Positions 59,851 to 64,000 of a stretch of DNA of 64,000 nucleotides are shown piece by piece. Each line of letters begins with the position of its first letter. Position 1 is the stretch's first letter. The position numbers and the translations under genes were made by a program. The DNA comes from Aquibium pacificus (lineage in GTDB: Bacteria > Pseudomonadota > Alphaproteobacteria > Rhizobiales > Rhizobiaceae): contig NZ_JBDPGJ010000002.1 in assembly GCF_040839445.1 (NCBI RefSeq), positions 744,001-808,000 on the forward strand. Reading direction: 5' to 3'. A model generated the notes under the pieces. It searched no databases. It worked only from the letters and a program-made list of their open reading frames with translations, and was not told where the DNA came from.

Positions 59851-60647
59851 TCGCCCATCTTGTAGTCGAGGAACCATTTGCGGTTCAGGGCGTCCAGCGT
59901 GCCGTCGGCGCGCATGGCAGCGATCGCCGCGTTGATCGGCGCCACGAGGTCGGATCCCTTGGGGAAGATGAAGCCGAAGTCCTCAGTGCCGAGCGGCGCG
60001 CCGACCAGCTTCAGGCCACCGTCCGATGCATCGACGTAACCCTGGCCGGCCGTCCCGTCGGTCAGCACCACGTCGACGTCGCCGGTCTTCAGCGCCTGCA
60101 CGGATGCGCCGAAGGTCTCGAAGAGCTTGATGCGCGGATTGGCCTCGTTGCCGTCCAGGACGTCATAGACCGCCACGTAGAACGGCGTCGTGCCGGCCTG
60201 CGCGCCGACCAACCCCTTGTCGAAGGCGGCGAAGGATTTGGCGTCGTTGAATCGTTCCTCGTCGCCGCGCACCAGCATGAACATCTCGGAGCGCATGTAG
60301 GGATCGGAAAAATCGACCTTCTCCTTGCGGTCTTCCTTGATCGTGATGCCGGTCATGCCGAGATCGTACTGGCCGTCGGAGACGGCCTGGATCATCGCGT
60401 CCCAGCTGGTGTTCTGGTAGGCGACGTCGAAATTCAGCCGCTTGGCGATCTCGTTCATCGCGTCGTACTCCCAGCCGATCTCCTCGCCCGTCTTCGGGTC
60501 GACGAACTGCAGCGGCGGATAGGCGTTTTCGGTCACCACCACCACGTCGCGCCCGCCGAGGTCGGGCAGAGCCTGCGCGCTCGCGGCAAAGGGAGAAAGC
60601 GCGGCGGCAACAAGGGCGGCGAAGAGTGGTCTCAAGAGGTTCGTCAC
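59847..60647 (-). CDS. Amino-acid ABC transporter substrate-binding protein
   Basis: This 266-residue periplasmic binding protein of family 3 (SBP_bac_3) has a signal peptide (about 1-24). It shows the TENAYPPLQFVDPKTGEEIGWEYDAM opening, WDAMIQAVSDGQYDLGMTGITI and EKVDFSDPYMRS. The GTG start follows CAGGAGACCC. The ligand is likely a polar amino acid such as glutamine, glutamate or a basic one, but cannot be fixed. It leads a three-gene unit with permease and methyltransferase. Confidence 0.92.
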   Translation of the reverse strand: MTNLLRPLFAALVAAALSPFAASAQALPDLGGRDVVVVTENAYPPLQFVDPKTGEEIGWEYDAMNEIAKRLNFDVAYQNTSWDAMIQAVSDGQYDLGMTGITIKEDRKEKVDFSDPYMRSEMFMLVRGDEERFNDAKSFAAFDKGLVGAQAGTTPFYVAVYDVLDGNEANPRIKLFETFGASVQALKTGDVDVVLTDGTAGQGYVDASDGGLKLVGAPLGTEDFGFIFPKGSDLVAPINAAIAAMRADGTLDALNRKWFLDYKMGE

Positions 60648-60768
60648 GGCGGGTCTCCTGTGAAACGGGCGCTTGCATGGAAGTGAGCAGGCTTCGAGCT
60701 TACCCCGCCTGCGCCGGCGCGCAAGCCGTGGCGGCGTGGAGTTCCGCCGCTCCGCGGGCGAGCCGGCG

Positions 60769-62205
60769 TCAGTGGATCCTGACGCCCTGGCGCACCAGTT
60801 CCGCCTGGACCGCCGCCAGGTCGACTTCCGCCACGTCGAGGCCCGCCTTCACCGCCAGTGCCGCCGCCACGCCGGCACCCTGGCCGGCCACCGCGCAGCA
60901 GGCCATGTTGCGCGTCGCCGCATGCGCGATGCGGTCGCCACCGATGGCGCGGCCGGCGACCAGCAGCCCCTTGACCTTCTTCGGCAGCATGGCGCGGTAG
61001 GGGATGTGCATGTAGCGCCCGGTCGTGGGCAGGATCAGCACGCCGTAGCCGTCGATGAACTCCGGATAGATGCCGATCGTGTCCTCGAACCGGCCCTGCC
61101 GGCGCGCGTCAGTCTCGGTCATGTTGTAGACGGCGTCGATCTTGCGCGTGTCCCGGATGCCGATGCTCATGCCGAAATTGCGCAGCCGCACGCCGTCGCA
61201 GCCCGGCATGAAGCGCCGCAGCGCCTCGACGGCAAGCATGGCCTGCCGCCTGCCCTCGATCTCGCCGCGTGTCATGCTGTCGGGATCGGTCCCGTCGATG
61301 CCGGCGAGGTGGACGAGGTTCATGTAGGTCAGCTCGCCGCTGTCGTGCACGGCGCCCCATGTGCCCGCAATGGTGCTGAGATGCGCCGGGATCAGCCCCT
61401 CCTCGATCGCCTTGCGGAACGGCTTCTTGAGAAAAGGCGAGAACATGTCGTCCTCCTTACCGTCCGTCTCGACCGTCCACTCTCCCGTCGACCAGTCCTT
61501 GTACGTCTGCGGATCGGCCGCCACCTCGGCCATGAAGACCTTCTTGTCGACGCCCGCCAGGTGGAACATGACGCTCGCGGCCTGCATCTCCTCGACCGGC
61601 GTCTTCACGGTCGGCGCTCCGGCGCGATGGGCGACGTCGGCATCGCCGGTCGCGTCGATCACCACCTTGCCCATGATCGCCTCGCGGCCCGCCTTGGACT
61701 CCACGATGATCCCCGCCACCCGGTCGCCCTCCATGACGGGGGCGACGAAGCTGCGGTGCAGCATGGGATGGATGCCGGCCTCCTCGACCAGCCGGTCGGC
61801 GACGAGCTTGAAGCCTTCGCTGTCGATCTCGTAGCTGAGCGACTGGCTCTCGGGCACGGCCGCCCCCATCTGGCGGGCGCGTTCCTCGAACTCGCGTCCG
61901 ATCCCGTTCGCCTCCACCGTCGCTTCGTGGCGGTACCAGGCGAAGCCTTCTACGCCCACCACGGTGATGTTGCCGCCGAAGCAGCCGAAACGCTCGACGA
62001 GCGTCACCTCGGCGCCCGCCCGCGCTGCCGCCAGAGCTGCGGAAAGCCCGCCGGGCCCCGCCCCTACGACGAGGATCTCGGTCGTGTGAACGATGTCCGT
62101 GCGGCGGGCGGGTTCGGTGATCGATCCTGGCGGCAAGGGAACCTCGAAGATTGCGGAATTGGCTGGAATGGGCCGGAAGATAGGACGTCGGCTCATGATC
62201 CGCAT
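60769..62205 (-). CDS. FAD-dependent oxidoreductase (FAD_oxidored family)
   Basis: This flavoprotein of about 478 residues belongs to the FAD_oxidored (PF12831-like) family. The FAD loop is VVGAGPGGLSAALAAARAG, followed by ERFGCFGGNITVVGVEG with its Cys, the acidic IDATGDADVAHRAG segment and a C-terminal GLLVAGRAIGGDRIAHAATRN. Members act on unknown organic substrates. Start is ATG 62205 or 62196; neither has a clear ribosome-binding site. It is divergent from pseudoazurin and unrelated to the ABC operon next to it. Confidence 0.8.
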   Translation of the reverse strand: MRIMSRRPIFRPIPANSAIFEVPLPPGSITEPARRTDIVHTTEILVVGAGPGGLSAALAAARAGAEVTLVERFGCFGGNITVVGVEGFAWYRHEATVEANGIGREFEERARQMGAAVPESQSLSYEIDSEGFKLVADRLVEEAGIHPMLHRSFVAPVMEGDRVAGIIVESKAGREAIMGKVVIDATGDADVAHRAGAPTVKTPVEEMQAASVMFHLAGVDKKVFMAEVAADPQTYKDWSTGEWTVETDGKEDDMFSPFLKKPFRKAIEEGLIPAHLSTIAGTWGAVHDSGELTYMNLVHLAGIDGTDPDSMTRGEIEGRRQAMLAVEALRRFMPGCDGVRLRNFGMSIGIRDTRKIDAVYNMTETDARRQGRFEDTIGIYPEFIDGYGVLILPTTGRYMHIPYRAMLPKKVKGLLVAGRAIGGDRIAHAATRNMACCAVAGQGAGVAAALAVKAGLDVAEVDLAAVQAELVRQGVRIH

Positions 62206-62384
62206 GCCGAAAAGCGTCGCCGCGAGGCGCGTCGGCGGCGGTGGCCGGCGCCGATCGATGCCGGTGGCCTTGCCGCACATCCTTTCCGTTGTTTGACCGA
62301 GCGCAAACAGGCTCGCGGCTTTCTCCGTTATCCCCTCTCCCGGCGGCGCGACACGACGCGCGGATGAATGAAAGGACCACGGAC

Positions 62385-62819
62385 ATGAAGAAACTGATTG
62401 CAATGCTGGCGCTCGGGGCGGCGATGGCGATCGCCGGCGCGGCGAATGCGGCCGAGCACGAGATCAGGATGCTCAACAAGGGCGCAAAGGGCGCCATGGT
62501 TTTCGAGCCGGATTTCGTGCGGGCCGAGGCGGGCGACACGCTCCGTTTCGTGGCCGTCGACAAGGGGCACAATGCCGAGACCATGAAGGGCATGATCCCC
62601 GAAGGTGCTGAGCCGTTCAAGGGCAAGACCAATGAGGAAGTCTCGGTCACCCTCGACAAGGAGGGCGTCTACGGGGTCAAGTGCCTGCCCCACTACGCCA
62701 TGGGCATGGTGCTGCTGGTCCAGGTCGGGAACGCGGTGAACCTCGAAGAGGCGAAGGCCGTCAAGCAGACCGGAAAGGCCAAGAAGACTTTCGCGGAACT
62801 GTTCGATCAGGTCCAGTAG
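62385..62819 (+). CDS. Pseudoazurin (type 1 copper protein)
   Basis: This 144-residue periplasmic cupredoxin has a signal peptide (about 1-22) and a mature chain of about 122 residues. The type 1 copper ligands are His62 (GHNAE), Cys100, His103 and Met108 (CLPHYAMGM). The C-terminal helical tail is characteristic of pseudoazurin. It usually donates electrons to nitrite reductase or another periplasmic enzyme. No nir, nor or nos gene is in this window, so the partner is unknown. The ATG follows AAAGGACCACGG. Confidence 0.94.
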   Translation: MKKLIAMLALGAAMAIAGAANAAEHEIRMLNKGAKGAMVFEPDFVRAEAGDTLRFVAVDKGHNAETMKGMIPEGAEPFKGKTNEEVSVTLDKEGVYGVKCLPHYAMGMVLLVQVGNAVNLEEAKAVKQTGKAKKTFAELFDQVQ

Positions 62820-62876
62820 CGGACTGCGGCTGGTAGACCGCGACCCTTCAGCCGAAACTCCTGCTTCATCCTCGCC

Positions 62877-63230
62877 TCAGGCCTCGCGGCGGGTGAGGAT
62901 GAAGCCCGCTACCGCGACGAGCGCGGCAAGCTGGATAGCCAGGATCGTCGAGGACACTCCGGCCAGGATCGAGATCGCGAGACTGGCTGCGAGCGACGCC
63001 ATGGCCAACAGTTTGGCATTGCGAGAGATCGCCCGCCGCGTCTTCCATGCGACGATGGGCGGACCAAGTGTCGGATGATCCATGAGCCAGTCGTGGAACC
63101 GGTCTGAACTCTTGGCGAACGCCCAGGCGGCAAGCAGCAGGAACGGCGTTGCCGGCAGCAGCGGCAGCACTGCGCCCGCGCCGCCGAGACCGACGCAGAT
63201 CACGCCGAAGGAAAGCCACACATATCTCAT
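62877..63230 (-). CDS. DUF454 (YbaN-family) membrane protein
   Basis: This 117-residue inner-membrane protein has two pairs of helices and the DUF454 signature GVICVGLGGAGAVLPLLPATPFLLLAAWAFAKSS, in parts, followed by RFHDWLMDHPTLGP. The family function is unknown. The start follows GGGGGAGCCG. The 293-base gap beyond it (63231-63523) has no gene I can support. Confidence 0.88.
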   Translation of the reverse strand: MRYVWLSFGVICVGLGGAGAVLPLLPATPFLLLAAWAFAKSSDRFHDWLMDHPTLGPPIVAWKTRRAISRNAKLLAMASLAASLAISILAGVSSTILAIQLAALVAVAGFILTRREA

Positions 63231-63523
63231 CGGCTCCCCCTTTCGAGACACGAAACCGCCCGCGCCTGCCGGCAGGTGCGTTCCCAAGCAAATGGTTCGT
63301 GTCGGACGGACAGGCAAGGGCGCGCACGCGGCCAGCGGCGCCATGCTTGAGGGGAAACTCGAAAAATTACTGCCACTGGTGGAGCTGAGGTCCACCGAAC
63401 GCTAGTACCCAAGCATCCGCGACTGTCCGCCTATCCGACGGAATCGCTTGTCAATTCTGAACGTTCGTCGAAGGCATTACGCGCTTCATTTGTTTCGTTG
63501 AACACAACGCGAAAAACGCGCCG

Positions 63524-64000
63524 CTAGGCCGATTTCTCTTCTGCAATATGAACGATCGACTTGCCGGTATTTTCGCCGGAGAGCAATCCGAGGAAGGCCG
63601 GCACGATCTGCTCGAAACCGTACCGAGGGTGCTCGCGGTGAACGATTTTTCCGGCCCGAAGCCAGCCGCCCATCGTTTCTTCGAATTCCGGGCACTCGCC
63701 TTCCAGATCGGAAACGATGAAGCCTCGGACGGTCAGCCTTCGCGTCAGGATAAGGCGCATGAACTCGTCCTGCGCCGTCGCCTCCGCCGGCTGCTGGCCG
63801 TTGTACTGAGAAATGAGGCCACAGACCACGAGCCGGCCGAAGTCGTTGAAGCGGGCCGTGACCTGCCGGGAAATCTCGCCGCCGACATTGTCGAAATAAA
63901 TGTCACAGCCTTCCGGGCAGACGCTCTCGAGCCGCCCCGCAAGGTCCGGCTCCCGATAGTCGAGGCACGCGTCGAAGCCGAATTCATCGCGAACGATACG
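63524..64000 (-). CDS. NADP-dependent zinc-free oxidoreductase (CurA/PTGR type), partial
   Basis: This is the C-terminal 158 residues of an alkenal/one oxidoreductase of the medium-chain dehydrogenase superfamily (CurA, YncB, prostaglandin reductase type). The gene runs off the right end of the window, so the N-terminus and cofactor loop are missing. The frame is open to the edge. The visible part has the IYFDNVGGE segment that follows the NADP domain, CGLISQYNG and the closing GFEQIVPAFLGLLSGENTGKSIV. Such enzymes reduce conjugated double bonds in aldehydes and ketones. Confidence 0.85.
   Translation of the reverse strand, partial: RIVRDEFGFDACLDYREPDLAGRLESVCPEGCDIYFDNVGGEISRQVTARFNDFGRLVVCGLISQYNGQQPAEATAQDEFMRLILTRRLTVRGFIVSDLEGECPEFEETMGGWLRAGKIVHREHPRYGFEQIVPAFLGLLSGENTGKSIVHIAEEKSA

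Noticed and set aside
63231..63523. A possible gene in the 293-base gap before the partial oxidoreductase
   Set aside because: Short open frames there lack a ribosome-binding site and any familiar protein pattern. Only a weak GTGGA/TCCAC inverted repeat was noticed.

Overview
The window is a 64 kb stretch of GC-rich chromosome from an alphaproteobacterium, most likely order Hyphomicrobiales (Rhizobiales) and close to Mesorhizobium or Phyllobacteriaceae. The basis is the hemY / Mic60-like / hemD / hemC block divergent from tsaD-gpsA, a glnK-amt operon, an sdhCDAB operon with alphaproteobacterial subunits, exact TTAA-N7-TTAA (CtrA-type) boxes, and a palindromic intergenic repeat (18667-18769) of a type I recall from mesorhizobial genomes. 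Placement is by family resemblance; no database search was run.

Layout from left to right. 71-9102: a PfkB sugar kinase, an exonuclease III paralogue with an alpha/beta hydrolase, then a very large FecR-TPR-beta-barrel protein translationally coupled to a CHASE2 adenylate cyclase, and a DMT exporter. 9340-17257: dihydrolipoamide dehydrogenase, small envelope proteins, a TraB/GumN protein, xerC, rimM-trmD, a TSUP permease, a cupin and rplS with a clear terminator. 17420-23394: an MFS exporter, the repeat, a glutamine amidotransferase, a TerB-like protein, hemY and the Mic60-like gene. 23475-28701: hemD-hemC on the minus strand and tsaD-gpsA-yciI-EVE-ETFB methyltransferase on the plus strand. 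28763-36326: a response regulator followed by a lone cyclic-nucleotide-binding protein, YkuD transpeptidase, a second exonuclease III, lolA and ftsK.

36549-43606: amt and glnK with a sigma-54 type promoter, tesB, a UbiH-type hydroxylase, OsmC, a Leu/Glu-type dehydrogenase and periplasmic MsrA. 43703-50463: an alpha/beta-hydrolase-LuxR fusion, YceH, a PD-(D/E)XK-like protein overlapping sdhB, and sdhCDAB with a VapBC/FitAB-type toxin-antitoxin pair lying between sdhA and sdhB. 50667-57140: envelope and GNAT proteins, a coupled pair (membrane coiled-coil protein plus ClpP-like periplasmic protein), a diguanylate cyclase and leuC. 57195-64000: MgtC, a frameshifted monooxygenase, a polar amino-acid ABC permease and binding protein coupled to a methyltransferase, an FAD oxidoreductase, pseudoazurin, DUF454 and a partial NADP oxidoreductase cut by the window end.

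Most of the window is housekeeping chromosome. I saw no tRNA, rRNA, insertion sequence, prophage or CRISPR array. No gap between genes exceeds 300 bases; the longest (63231-63523, 293 bases) shows nothing I can name. The parts most likely to repay work are the FecR-barrel/cyclase pair, the toxin-antitoxin pair and nuclease-like gene around sdhB, the Cys-nucleophile hydrolase-LuxR regulator, the membrane coiled-coil/ClpP-like pair and the predicted CtrA boxes.
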